This document shows positions 9,946 to 20,558 of a stretch of 64,000 nucleotides of DNA, piece by piece (position 1 is the stretch's first letter; each line of letters begins with the position of its first letter). Source of the DNA: Cherax quadricarinatus (Eukaryota; Arthropoda; Malacostraca; Decapoda; Parastacidae); assembly GCF_038502225.1 (NCBI RefSeq), contig NC_091357.1:3029913-3093912 (forward strand). Direction: 5' to 3'. The notes below the pieces were generated by a model, which saw nothing but the letters and a program-made list of their open reading frames with translations, was not told the DNA's origin and searched no databases. The position numbers and the translations under genes are program-made.

Positions 9946-10255
9946 TATTTAGTGAAGGGATTCAGGGAAACCGGTTATTTTATATAGCCGGACTTGAGTC
10001 TTGGAAATGGGAAGTACAATGCCTGCACTCTAAAGGAGGGGTTCGGGATATTAACAGTTTGGAGGGATATGTTGTGTATCTTTATACGTATATGCTTCTA
10101 AACTGTTGTGTTCTGAGCACCTCTGCAAAAGCAGTGATAATGTGTGAGTGTGGTGAAAGTGTTGAATGATGAAAGTATTTTTATTTTTGGGGGGATTTTC
10201 TTTCTTTTTGGGTCACTCTGCCTCGGTGGGAGACGGCTGACTTGCTTAAAAAGCA
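9946..10255 (+). mobile_element. 3' UTR/tail of family C LINE
   Basis: The reverse complement matches 44380-44640 and 30840-31140: GGGATTCAGGGAAACCGGTT, CTTGAGTCTTGGAAATGGGA, the GCACTCTAAAGGAGGGGTT segment, and GGTGGGAGACGGC near the end. It forms the 5' part of a longer chance open frame that continues into the next LINE. Confidence 0.8.
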
Positions 10256-12018
10256 AGCCGCTAACCAGACTGAGAGTCGAAGATCAAAATGAATTTTTTA
10301 TGAGAGAGCCACAAAATTTGATTAACACAAGCCTATCCGATGTTATCCTGACGCCAAATGACTTCGAACAGGCGATAAATGACATGCCCATGCACTCTGC
10401 CCCAGGGCCAGACTCATGGAACTCTGTGTTCATCAAGAACTGCAAGAAGCCCCTATCACGAGCCTTTTCCATCCTATGGAGAGGGAGCATGGACACGGGG
10501 GTCGTCCCTCAGTTACTAAAAACAACAGACATAGCCCCACTCCACAAAGGGGGCAGTAAAGCAACAGCAAAGAACTACAGACCAATAGCACTAACATCCC
10601 ATATCATAAAAATCTTTGAAAGGGTCCTAAGAAGCAAGATCACCACCCATCTAGAAACCCATCAGTTACACAACCCAGGGCAACATGGGTTTAGAACAGG
10701 TCGCTCCTGTCTGTCTCAACTACTGGATCACTACGACAAGGTCCTAAATGCACTAGAAGACAAAAAGAATGCAGATGTAATATATACAGACTTTGCAAAA
10801 GCCTTCGACAAGTGTGACCATGGCGTAATAGCGCACAAAATGCGCGCTAAAGGAATAACAGGAAAAGTTGGTCGATGGATCTATAATTTCCTCACTAACA
10901 GAACACAGAGAGTAGTCGTCAACAGAGTAAAGTCCGAGGCAGCTACGGTGAAAAGCTCTGTTCCACAAGGCACAGTACTAGCTCCCATCTTGTTCCTCAT
11001 CCTCATATCCGACATAGACAAGGATGTCAGCCACAGCACCGTGTCTTCCTTTGCAGATGACACCCGAATCTGCATGACAGTGTCTTCCATTGCAGACACT
11101 GCAAGGCTCCAGGCGGACATCAACCAAATCTTTCAGTGGGCTGCAGAAAACAATATGAAGTTCAACGATGAGAAATTTCAATTACTCAGATATGGTAAAC
11201 ATGAGGAAATTAAATCTTCATCAGAGTACAAAACAAATTCTGGCCACAAAATAGAGCGAAACACCAACGTCAAAGACCTGGGAGTGATTATGTCGGAGGA
11301 TCTCACCTTCAAGGACCATAACATTGTATCAATCGCATCTGCTAGAAAAATGACAGGATGGATAATGAGAACCTTCAAAACTAGGGAGGCCAAGCCCATG
11401 ATGACACTCTTCAGGTCACTTGTTCTATCTAGGCTGGAATATTGCTGCACTCTAACAGCACCTTTCAAGGCAGGTGAAATTGCCGACCTAGAAAATGTAC
11501 AGAGAACTTTCACGGCGCGCATAACGGAGATAAAACACCTCAATTACTGGGAGCGCTTGAGGTTTCTAAACCTGTATTCCCTGGAACGCAGGAGGGAGAG
11601 ATACATGATTATATACACCTGGAAAATCCTAGAGGGACTAGTACCGAACTTGCACACGAAAATCACTCACTACGAAAGCAAAAGACTTGGCAGACGATGC
11701 ACCATCCCCCCAATGAAAAGCAGGGGTGTCACTAGCACGTTAAGAGACCATACAATAAGTGTCAGGGGACCGAGACTGTTCAACTGCCTCCCAGCACACA
11801 TAAGGGGGATTACCAACAGACCCCTGGCAGTCTTCAAGCTGGCACTGGACAAGCACCTAAAGGCAGTTCCTGATCAGCCGGGCTGTGGCTCGTACGTTGG
11901 TTTGCGTGCAGCCAGCAGCAACAGCCTGGTTGATCAGGCGCTGATCCACCAGGAGGCCTGGTCACAGACCGGGCCGCGGGGGCGTTGACCCCCGAAACTC
12001 TCTCCAGGTAAACTCCAG
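10256..12018 (+). pseudogene. 5'-truncated LINE with intact RT and C-terminus (family B)
   Basis: The open frame runs from 10144 to 11988 (614 codons), but its first 38 or so residues come from the neighbouring family C tail. Genuine LINE protein starts near 10258. Motifs follow in order: APGPDSWNSVFIKN, PLHKGGSKATAKNYRPIALT, QHGFRTGRSCLSQLL, YTDFAKAFDKCDH, SVPQGTVLAPILF (first residue usually G) and the catalytic FADD (residues 303-306). A C-terminal domain with ERLRFLNLYSLERRRERY follows. The 3' UTR ends in a doubled CTCCAGGTA. It is Jockey/CR1-group by motif. It lacks the apurinic endonuclease and so is presumably immobile. The unbroken frame suggests it is fairly young. Confidence 0.88.
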
Positions 12019-12063
12019 GTATATATATATATATATATTATATATATATATTACATATATATA

Positions 12064-12147
<84 letters not shown>
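12019..12147. repeat. (TA)n microsatellite
   Basis: TA dinucleotides with a few ATTA interruptions, immediately after the family B 3' end. Confidence 0.95.
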
Positions 12148-12149
<2 letters not shown>

Positions 12150-12154
12150 CATAC

Positions 12155-12300
12155 ATGTGCCCCTCGCAGAAACAATCGAAAATATATGCAAAGAACTATC
12201 GCAGTCAGCAGGATTAGAGCCCAAATAGGCATCTCTCCACGAGTGTAGTTAGCTCCCAACCTGCCTTAAACCACGAAGCTACAGATGCCTCATAACGTTA
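12155..12300 (-). repeat. possible tRNA-like SINE head
   Basis: On the minus strand a box A-like tgtagcttcgtggtttaagg is followed about 50 bp later by a box B-like gggctctaatcct. The spacing fits a tRNA-derived head, but box B is decayed and no body shared with the other SINEs is seen. Confidence 0.35.
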
Positions 12301-12799
12301 AGAAGTTTGGGCGACTTCTGCGCCAACCTTCGTGAGGTGTGGACGTCTCTCTCTCAGTTGAGTATTAGTGACAAATTTTCCCCGCTCTCTCTCTGGGACG
12401 CTTGTCCTCATCTATTTTGCTCGCCGGACACTTTGCAAGAGGGACACCTGGTCATTGGCTTACTTTTAGCCAGCTCCATTTTTTCGTTCTGCGGATAATT
12501 CTCTAACGGTCTTTGGTGGGAAGCCGGTTACTGAACTGAGGTGGAGGTGTGGGCGTCCCGCTCTGCTGGGGCTTGGCAAGGGGGTCCACCGGATCTGACT
12601 GGAAACCTGAAGCTTCTTTATTTACAAAGGAACTTTTGTTCCTTTTCTTTCATGGCCCGGCTTTGGGCAACAAATCTCCCCTGCGCCATCGGGAAGCCAG
12701 GCTCGTTACGGCGTAAACTGTCAGTGGCCCTTATAAACCCAACAGGAAATTCGCTGCGTTGCAAGCCCGTACTTTTCAATTATGCGCATACTGGAACTT
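12300..12799. other. GC-richer unassigned segment
   Basis: More GC-rich than its surroundings. Short open frames (up to 121 codons, 12541-12906) show no family I recognise. It may be the 5' part of the repeat that carries motif H5. Confidence 0.4.
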
Positions 12800-12910
12800 T
12801 ACACAGTTTATTTGTCCAGCCGTTACGGCTTGATAAAGCTCCTGGAGAGCAAAACGTTGCCACAATAAAATGTCACATTAGTTGCACTTGTGTCCTTTTG
12901 CTTTAATTAT
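12800..12910 (+). mobile_element. repeat end with hammerhead-like core (H5 type)
   Basis: CTTGATAAAGCTCCTGGAGA, then CACAATAAAATG and the tail TGTCACATTAGTTGCACTTG. The tail recurs at 6298-6348 without the core, so this is an interspersed element end. Confidence 0.55.
12827..12861 (+). ncRNA. hammerhead-like motif H5 (U3/A8 type, decayed)
   Basis: Layout: GGC; TTGATAA (12830-12836), which is CUGAUGA with C3 to U and G8 to A; extra A; stem II GCTC/GAGC with a 5-nt loop; AAAA where GAAA is expected (12851-12854); CGT, making ACGT; T; GCC pairing with GGC as stem I. AATAAA follows at 12864. The C3/G8 to U3/A8 double change keeps the known 3:8 base pair. The lost G12 argues that this copy is inactive. 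Confidence 0.38.
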
Positions 12911-13589
12911 GATTGGTGAGTATAGCTTTGGACTAAGTATATCATGACCCAAACTTATGATTAAATTGTCTGCAGCTAGTTCAACTCTCATCCAAAAATG
13001 GCTTTTTGTATTTTAATACCAATACAACCATCAAATAATTTAATTTTCCTAGCATTACTACCACCATCAAAGGGTTCTGTTCAGCGAGTCACTATTTTAA
13101 TGATCTACTACTATGCTCTAGGTTTATTAGTACACCATCTAGGGAAATGGGATTTCTCTAGAGAAGAAAATCAGCCACTTATTCTCCTTAAATAACAGCA
13201 CTGTAACTTTAGATGATGGTAGGTAACTTGAGTTGCTTTACACCGGAGCTTAACCAAACTTAGACCATACACAAGCAAGTGCCTTGGAGTTTCCGCAGTT
13301 AAATGAACAAATGGGTAAGTCCGTTTTAAGAATTTTTGTAATACACATGACTGCTCTGGGAGGTGAATAAGCAGCACCACAGTGGGAGGTAACGGGATGT
13401 TATGAATCTCAAGGAAAAAATCCAGATTTTTTTTCGAACGGTTAGCCCCTGGATGGTCAATTATGGCGCAAGCGCCAAAAGTGGCGCATTGCACCCCAGT
13501 GATGATGAAAAGCAAGGCTACTCGTATAGAAAGTATTAACCAATAACCTATTTGTAGAAAAAAAATATAAATTCGTTTAAGTAATTTCG
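12911..13589. other. unassigned AT-rich DNA
   Basis: No gene, RNA or repeat recognised. The long minus-strand open frame that enters it from 14040 is driven by the 30-bp array and shows no homology I know in this part. Confidence 0.5.
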
Positions 13590-14051
13590 TATCTGGTGCA
13601 CATCTCTTAGAGAATGTCATATCTGGTGCACATCTTTTAAAGAATGTCATATCTGGTGCACATCTTTTAGAGAATGTCATATCTGGTGCACATCTCTTAG
13701 AGAATGTCATATCTGGTGCACATCTTTTAGAGAATGTCATATCTGGTGCACATCTCTTAGAGAATGTCATATCTGGTGCACATCTTTTAGAGAATGTCAT
13801 ATCTGGTGCACATCTTTTAGAGAATGTCATATCTGGTGCACATCTTTTAGAGAATGTCATATCTGGTGCACATCTTTTAGAGAATGTCATATCTGGTGCA
13901 CATCTTCTAGAGAATGTCATATCTGGTGCACATCTTTTAGAGAATGTCATATCTGGTGCACATCTTCTAGAGAATGTCATATCCGGTGCACATCTTCTAG
14001 AGAATGTCATATCCGGTGCACATCTTCTAGAGAATGTCATATCTGGTGCAA
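13590..14051. repeat. 30-bp tandem array (about 15 units)
   Basis: Exact 30-bp period, unit ATCTGGTGCACATCTTTTAG plus AGAATGTCAT, differing at a few positions (tcttag, tttaa, tctag). Because 30 is a multiple of three it stays open on the minus strand as a 10-residue MTFSKRCAPD repeat. I read this as a by-product of the period and not as a gene. Confidence 0.95.
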
Positions 14052-14074
14052 ATTTTTGAAACTGTAAAATAGTG

Positions 14075-14680
14075 TTCAGTATTTTCTAGCAGGGAAAAAT
14101 AAACTGCCAGAAGACCACTTTTATGTGGCAACAAATGGCTATTTGATTCAGCATTTTTATATCTGATGTTACCAGCCATCTCAATGATCTAAATTTGAAA
14201 CTGCAGGACAAGAACAAATTATTTCCTAGCTTAGTAAATGATATCAGTACATTCAAGATGTTAAAATGTTGAACTCTGTTAGAAAATGAGGATTTGAGGC
14301 AGCTTCCATATTTTGAAAATCGTTTTAGTGATTTTGCTGAAGACTGCGTTTATAAACCGATTTTAACATAGTGAATAAAAAATCCTGTCGTTGCCTAGTA
14401 ACATACAAATGGAACTTATTGATTTGAAAAATTCATTACTGAAAATTAAATTTGATGAGTTTCCTTCAATCCCAAATGGTTATGACAATTTTTGGCGATC
14501 ATTACCCCGTGAACATTTTCCAGAACTAAGAAAATTTGCCCAATGTTCTGTCATTTTGGAACAACATACAGATACGAAAAAGTATTGTCATCCATGAAAT
14601 TGAAAACAGAGGTCGTGACTGATTTAAATTTGAAAAATTCTCTGCTAATCTAAATAACTAATTTAACTCCAACCATTACA
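14075..14680 (+). pseudogene. hAT-type transposase pseudogene, C-terminal part
   Basis: Three frame-shifted pieces recall hAT transposases of the kind found in ZBED/SCAND3-like genes: SDVTSHLNDLNLKLQDKNKL (about 14152-14211), MELIDLKNSLLKIKFDEF with FWRSLPREHFPELRKFA (14400-14545), and after a shift the dimerisation motif FGTTYRYEKVLSSMKLK...NLKNSLL (about 14555-14646). The N-terminal zinc finger and first catalytic residue are absent. It is a dead fragment, and no terminal inverted repeats were identified around it. Confidence 0.72.
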
Positions 14681-14879
14681 AGTTTGACGAAATTAAAGCA
14701 GACTTAACAGACTCATTAATATTTATCTTGTCATGATATTAAATCATTTTATGTGAAAAAAGCTAAATATGTCCATACTGAAAGTGAATGGGGGTACAAG
14801 TGGCAAATGGCGCATCTAAACTAGACCTTGAAAAAACTGGCTCATGGAATGCTAGATATTAGCCACCCCTGTTAGCCGG

Positions 14880-15062
14880 ACACGAGTCCTGGAGGTAGAA
14901 ATATAGTGCTTGCACTCTGAAAACTGAAAAAGCGGTGGAGATATTTACAGTTTTAAACTATAGTATCGGCGCCCCTCTGACAAGATAGTGATGGAATGAG
15001 TGATGAAAGTGTTCTTTCATTTTTTTTTTGGGTCACCCAAACTCGACTCGGGGGGGAAACGG
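14880..15062 (+). mobile_element. 3' tail of family C LINE
   Basis: Matches 9946-10255: GCCGGACACGAGTCCTGGAG, TGCTTGCACTCTGAAAACTG, and GGGTCACCC...GGGGGGAAACGG near the end. It precedes, and does not follow, the next family C coding fragment, so the two are separate insertions or a rearrangement. Confidence 0.65.
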
Positions 15063-15099
15063 GCGGTGTATCAAAATTGATCTGTTCAAGAGCTAGGTG

Positions 15100-15478
15100 A
15101 TGAGTGTAACAAAAAATTATGTAATGAATGATTAGGTATCAGACTGGAAGACGGGAGTATGGAAGAACTGAATATGCTCAGATATTTAGGAGTGAACTTA
15201 TCAGCAGATAGTGTTATGAATGACCAGGTGAACCATAAAATTGACGACGGATAAAAAAAAAATGGATGGTGCGTTGAAGAGTGTGGAATCTTCAAAGTTA
15301 TCAGTGGAAGCAAAATGGGAAATTTATTAGAGTATAGGGTAGCAGCACCGTCTGTATGGGTGTGAAACTTGGAGTTCTAAATACTGTAGTGAGGAGGCTG
15401 GAGGCGGTAGAGATGTCTTGTCTGAGGGCTATGTGTGGTGTAAATATTTTGCTGAGAAATTCGTAGGTTGGAGGAGGC
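15100..15478 (+). pseudogene. decayed family C LINE coding fragment
   Basis: One frame gives GSMEELNMLRYLGVNLSAD followed by MNDQVNHKIDDG, then after breaks RRLEAVEMSCLRAMCGVNI. These match SMEEVNVFRYLGVDVSAD...DEVNHRIDEG and RRRLEAVEMSCLRAMCGVNI of the LINE at 44361-46608. Stops and frame shifts are frequent. Confidence 0.8.
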
Positions 15479-15479
15479 G

Positions 15480-15830
15480 CAGTGTTACCATTTTCAGTAT
15501 CATTATGTTCTCATTATCAGTGTTATCGTAAAAATCGTCACTGTCAACGTAGTCACACTCATCATTTTCATCTTAATCAATATCGTTATCATAACCAATT
15601 TCATTATCAAGACTCTTATAACTCGCTATTATCACCATCCTCCTTATCTTCACCCCTCATCATCAGTCATCAATCATCAGTCATCAAGAGTCAATCACCA
15701 TTATTATTCACCATCAGTAACCATCATCAGTCATCAAACATCAGTTATCAGTCATCATAAGTCACCAGTCATTATTCATCATCAATCACCAATCATCATC
15801 AGCCATCATTATCAGTCATGAAGATTAAGT
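15480..15830. repeat. degenerate TCA/ATC trinucleotide-rich DNA
   Basis: Irregular catcagtcatcaatcatcag units with no constant period. Open frames across it are low-complexity His/Ser and are not genes. Confidence 0.85.
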
Positions 15831-15860
15831 CACATATGCAACAGTTGGGTATGTTTATTG

Positions 15861-15901
15861 TTGAAACGTTTTACCTACACAGTATGGACTTCTTCAGTCA
15901 A
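15861..15901 (-). ncRNA. hammerhead-like motif H3 (decayed)
   Basis: On the minus strand: TTGA; CTGAAGA; an imperfect hairpin around TGT; AAAA in place of GAAA; CGT; T; TCAA. TTGA/TCAA is a perfect 4-bp stem I, while stem II and G12 are damaged. AATAAA follows. It shares stem I with H4, its inverted partner. Confidence 0.35.
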
Positions 15902-16086
15902 ATACAAAGGCAGCAGCAGTAATGAAAGAGCTGATGTAATCAGTCCATCAACTTTGGAGAAAAAATATTCGAGGTGGTCAGTCCCTCAGCCTGGAGAAGA
16001 GTTTAGCTCCATGTCGTTCCCGACCATGAAGCTGAACTCTTCTCCAGGGTGAGGGACTGACCACCTCAAATACTTTGCCTCTGTAT

Positions 16087-16125
16087 TTGACTGAAGAAGC
16101 CTACTGTGTAGGCGTGACATTTCAA
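16087..16125 (+). ncRNA. hammerhead-like motif H4 (decayed)
   Basis: TTGA (16087-16090); CTGAAGA (16091-16097); A; intact stem II GCCTAC/GTAGGC with TGT; GTGA in place of GAAA; CAT; T; TCAA (16122-16125). Stem I pairs 4/4 but with a different sequence from H1 (TTGA/TCAA against TCGA/TCGA). The altered GAAA predicts loss of cleavage. Confidence 0.4.
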
Positions 16126-16189
16126 TAATGAAGATATAAATCTGTTGTACCTGTGTCTTAATCATCAAATTATTGGTATTTATAAGATA

Positions 16190-16556
16190 TTTAACAATAC
16201 CAGTTAGGTTATCATCAGTCAGCGGTTATCATCAGTCATTATCAGTGATCATGTCATCAATCATATCATCAGTCCATGTCATCAGTCATGTCATCATATC
16301 AATCATGTTATAATCGGTCATATCAATCATGTCATCATATCAGTCATGTCATAATCAGTTATATCAGTCATCATGCCATCAGTCATATCAGTCATCATAT
16401 TAGTCAATCATATCATGCCATATCATCAATCATGAGTCCTCATCATCATCAATCATCATCAGTCCTCATCTCATCATCACCATGTCATCATCATGTCATC
16501 ATCAGTCACCATGTCATCATCATGTCATCATCAGTCACCATGTCATCATCAAAGAA
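16190..16556. repeat. degenerate TCA/ATC-rich DNA
   Basis: Continuation of 15480-15830 beyond the fold-back insertion, ending in three near-identical 27-bp units with CAGTCACCATGTCATCATCA. Confidence 0.85.
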
Positions 16557-16612
16557 AATTTCTCACTAGTTTATTAAAATATTCTCTGCCGCCTCCACTC
16601 AATCCTCTCGAG

Positions 16613-16871
16613 TCTCAAGTATGATGAGGGAGGGATGGAGGGAGGGATGAGGGAGGGATGAGGGAGGGATGGAGGGAGGGATGGAGGGAGGGATGGAGGG
16701 AGGGGTAGAGGGAAGGAAGGGAGAGAGGGAGGGGAGAGAAAGAGGGAGGGAGGGTGGGTAAAGAACAGACAGAAGGAGTGAGAAATGAAGGAAAAATAGG
16801 AATAGAAAAGGGAAGGTGTCGAGAAGATGGTAAGGAGAGTGGGATGCGAGGCAGGAAATAAATAACCCAAG

Positions 16872-16909
<38 letters not shown>

Positions 16910-17530
16910 AAAGAAAGATAAGACACACAAAAGTGAGACAAGTGGGGGGCGATGTAAGAAGAGGAAGTGAGAAAACAACGCTCAAGAAAGGGAAAGACGG
17001 AATGGACAAAGAGGAGACGGCAGAAACTGAAAAAAAAGAAGTTTGGAAAAGGAAAGTGAGAATTAAGAGAAGACTAGAGGAGTCTAGCGGAGAAGGGAGA
17101 TGAAGAATGGAGGAGAAGGGACATGGAGAGGAATGGAGGAAAGACGTGGGGTGAATGAAATAGGTAGGAAGGAGAACAGAGGATAGAGCGACAGAGACAG
17201 ATGGAAGAGTAGGGTGGATGACTGAAGAATGGAGTAAAGTAGGGAAGAATGTGGAGAAGTAAGGAGTGGATTAAAAGGAGGAGAATGGAGGGGAAAATGG
17301 AGAAAGGAGAGAGGCAAGAGAAGTCGGAGAATGTTAGGAGTGGGAAGAAGGGAGTAGTGATGTAAATGGAGAAGGTAAAAGATACAAGCTGAAGGAGAGG
17401 GGGGGGAGAAAAATGGAAAGAAGAGTATTGGAAGGAATAGTGTGAAGGAAGGAGGAAGGAATGAGTAGAGAAACATGGGCGGACGAGAGAATAGTGGGAT
17501 GGAGGTAGGTCGGAATAAGGGGTGGAGGTG
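16613..17530. repeat. long polypurine strand with GGGAGGGATGGA units and (GA)n
   Basis: The plus strand is almost only A and G, with scattered T and C, for about 900 bp. GAGGGAGGGATG units occur at 16627-16710 and an uninterrupted (GA)n at about 16878-16903. Minus-strand open frames are Ser/Leu/Pro low-complexity. No gene is supported. Confidence 0.85.
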
Positions 17531-17564
17531 GACGGCAGAGAGAGGTGTTCAGAGCAGACCTGAG

Positions 17565-18215
17565 GTGTTCAACGATTGCTGCAACAGATCAGAGGTGCTG
17601 AACAACAACTACATCAACAGATCGGAGGTGCTGAACAACAACTACATCAACAGATCAGAGGTGCTGAACAACAACTACATCAACAGATCAGAGGTGCTGA
17701 ACAACAACTACATCAACAGATCAGAGGTGCTGAACAACAACTACATCAACAGATCAGAGGTGCTGAACAACTACATCAACAGATCAGAGGTGCTGAACAG
17801 CAACTACATCAACAGATCAGAGGTGCTGAACAACAACTACATCAACAGATCAGAGGTGCTGAACAACAACTACATCAACAGATCAGAGGTGCTGAACAAC
17901 AACTACATCAACAGATCAGAGGTGCTGAACAACAACTACATCAACAGATCAGAGGTGCTGAACAACAACTACATCAACAGATCAGAGGTGCTGAACAACT
18001 ACATCAACAGATCAGAGGTGCTGAACAACAACATCAACAGATCAGAGGTGCTGAACAACAACATCAACAGATCAGAGGTGCTGAACAACAACATCAACAG
18101 ATCAGAGGTGCTGAACAACTACATCAACAGATCAGAGGTGCTGAACAACAACTACATCAACAGATCAGAGGTGCTGAACAACAACTACATCAACAGATCA
18201 GAGGTGCTGAACGGT
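17565..18215. repeat. 33-bp tandem array (about 20 units)
   Basis: The unit contains CATCAACAGATCAGAGGTGC and TGAACAACAAC. Most units are 33 bp, some 30 bp from loss or change of an AAC or TAC triplet. All length changes are multiples of three, so two plus-strand frames stay open (one repeats INRSEVLNNNY). The flanking purine DNA provides the ATG. A non-coding minisatellite is the simpler reading. Confidence 0.92.
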
Positions 18216-18255
18216 TCTGTTCCTAACTCGTCTTGAACCAGGTTAACTCACTCAC

Positions 18256-18965
18256 GTAAAAATAAAAATAAAAATGAAAATCTTTAGACAGTAAAATCTA
18301 CTGGTAAAAATAAATCTACTTGTATATATAAATCTACTGGTAAAAATAAATCTACTTGTATATATAAATCTACTGGTAAAAATAAATCTACTTGTATATA
18401 TAAATCTACTGGTAAAAATAAATCTACTTGTATATATAAATCTACTGGTAAAAATAAATCTACTTGTATATATAAATCTACTGGTAAAAATAAATCTACT
18501 TGTATATATAAATCTACTGGTAAAAATAAATCTACTTGTATATATAAATCTACTGGTAAAAATAAATCTACTTGTATATATAAATCTACTGGTAAAAATA
18601 AATCTACTTGTATATATAAATCTACTGGTAAAAATAAATCTACTTGTATATATAAATCTACTGGTAAAAATAAATCTACTGGTAAAAAAAAATCTACTGG
18701 TATATATAAATCTACTGGTAAAAATAAATCTACTGGTAAAAATAAATCTACTGGTATATATAAATCTACTGGTATATATAAATCTACTTGTATCTATAAA
18801 TCTACTGTTATGTATAAATCTACTGGTATATAAAAATCTGTTATGAATAAATCTACTGGTATATATAAATCTACTGGTATATATAAATCTACTGGTATAT
18901 ATAAATCTACTGGTATATATAAATCTACTGGTATATATAAATCTACCGGTAGATATAAATCTACA
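18256..18965. repeat. 18/36-bp tandem array
   Basis: A dimer of two 18-bp variants, TAAATCTACTGGTAAAAA and TAAATCTACTTGTATATA, alternates regularly from 18285 to about 18660. It then breaks into irregular single-variant units. The open minus-strand frame (RFIFTS/RFIYTS) follows from the period. Confidence 0.93.
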
Positions 18966-19115
18966 GACTGACAGTGGTAGTCTGACAGTGGCAGTCTGAC
19001 CCTGACAGTCTGACCCTGACAGTCTGACCCTGACAGTCTGACCCTGACAGTCTGACCCTGACAGTCTGACCCTGACAGTCTGACCCTGACAGTCTGACCC
19101 TGACAGTCTGATCAT
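18966..19115. repeat. 14-bp tandem array
   Basis: About ten units of TGACCCTGACAGTC, with two TGACAGTGG variants at the left. It abuts the 18/36-bp array without spacer. Confidence 0.93.
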
Positions 19116-19899
19116 TCCCTGTTTATCAAAGGAACTCATAAACACAGCATAGAAAACGTTAGCATTAGTATCGTTAATATTACTATCATTATTGATTATA
19201 TTGTCATTAATAAAATTATTATTAATCTTGCTATTGCTAACATTATCGTTTTTCTAACTTTATTATTGTCAAGATATGTAATATCAGTATTGACTCAAGA
19301 AATCGTAATGACACGATTGCGGGTTCAATCCCGGCCGGGGGTATGGTTTAATATCAGTATTATTATTAACGATCTATTTATTTAGCGATAATCACTGTCA
19401 TCAATATTAATGCTATCGATATCAGGAAACAGTTATCATTATCCCAGTGAAACACAATCTCCCTGAAGATAACAGTGATATCAGAGAATTGGGTCAGGTG
19501 TGGTCTACATGCACGAGGTTCGACCCCGATACAAAAAAACTACCTAAATGAACCCAACACATTATCGTGGTTCATGGGATTCGAAGCATGAAGTTGATGC
19601 AGTGAGTTTGAATCCTCTACAAGGTGCCACAGACACCAAACTCCACGTACAATGGAGTCCAGTACCATACAGAAGGCCGCGGATTCAACACCTATGCTGG
19701 ATGAGATGGGTTCGAAACATGGACAAGGCACTGATGTACTGCGAATTCAACCCTGGCGTGTTGTGTGGGTGAGCTTCCCAGCTCCAGAGGTCCACTGGGA
19801 GGACGTGTAGTTTCTGGGAGAATTGAGAGCATCTGAGTGCTGTTTTATTTTGCATGATGTGATTGCCTCGAGATACCGGGTCCGAAGCCAGCTTTGCAT
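19116..19899. other. unassigned DNA with a SINE-like box
   Basis: AT-rich then mixed sequence. At 19297-19345 CGTAATGACACGATTGCGGG with TTCAATCCCGGCCGGGGGTA resembles the box B and end of the SINE-like repeat at 27817-27925. Several other ggttcga-like strings (19518, 19708) are too isolated to call. No gene recognised. Confidence 0.45.
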
Positions 19900-20078
19900 T
19901 CTTGTGAGGCGAGGAGGAAAAAAAGAAGGGAAAAAGGAGAGAAGGGAATGAGAGAGGGATAGAGAGGAAAATGTACATACGAGAAGGAAGGAGGAGAAAG
20001 GACGTAGACTATGGAGAGAATGATTATGGGGAAGAATGTAGATATGAATGGATGAGGGGCTGAAGACGAAGAAATTTG

Positions 20079-20113
<35 letters not shown>

Positions 20114-20119
20114 GAGAAA

Positions 20120-20188
<69 letters not shown>

Positions 20189-20190
20189 GT
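19900..20190. repeat. purine-rich DNA with (GA)n
   Basis: AG-rich plus strand from 19912, ending in an uninterrupted (GA)n at about 20127-20184. Confidence 0.85.
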
Positions 20191-20505
20191 GAAGATTCAG
20201 GAATAAAAAAAAAACTAAGCCTCTATGTGACCATCAGGTGAATGTCGTAAGAGATTCTAATTAAGTAAGACAAGAATCTTTTCACTCGCTCTTCATACGA
20301 CAGCAAATTTTCCTACTGGCAAATGTAGGATAAAGTGTTAATGTTACGGAAACATCTGAAGTAGACTGTTAGATTGTGTATAATATTAGCTTGAACACCA
20401 GTGGGCTCATTCTTATATCTAAGTGTGAGCAAAAATATTCTTTAGAATTTTTTTCTGGTTGACATTCTTATCCCTGTTTATATATAACGATACATGTATA
20501 TTTAC

Positions 20506-20558
20506 CTCGTATACCCATCAGCTGTCAGACAACTCAAAAGAACAAGCAACACCAACAT
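20506..20558 (-). CDS. possible first coding exon with a signal peptide
   Basis: On the minus strand an ATG at 20558 opens 17 codons reading MLVLLVLLSCLTADGYT plus two bases, followed at once by GTAAAT, a good 5' splice site. The hydrophobic stretch and small residues before DG look like a secretory signal with cleavage after LTA. Many arthropod secreted and cuticle proteins have such a short first exon. The downstream exon should lie below 20500 but I cannot see a convincing one. A weak TATACTAA lies 34 bp upstream of the ATG. It could be chance. Confidence 0.35.

Larger units (their letters stand above)
15835..16180. mobile_element. fold-back PLE-type terminal repeat pair
   Basis: Two inverted halves meet near 16018: the left half (15835-16015) reads on the minus strand like the right half (16020-16180). 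Both carry the CTGAAGAAG core, the GACTGACCACCTC block and an AAGAGTTTAGCTCCATG-like centre. It interrupts the TCA-rich DNA on both sides. Internal folding would form a hairpin of well over 100 bp. Confidence 0.65.

Noticed and set aside
13171..14040. 289-codon minus-strand frame ending in MTFSKRCAPD repeats
   Set aside because: Its repeated part follows from a 30-bp period, and the rest matches no family I know.
19685..19978. 97-codon minus frame with a hydrophobic start as a second exon for 20506-20558
   Set aside because: The hydrophobic part is the translation of purine-rich DNA and I found no convincing splice acceptor.
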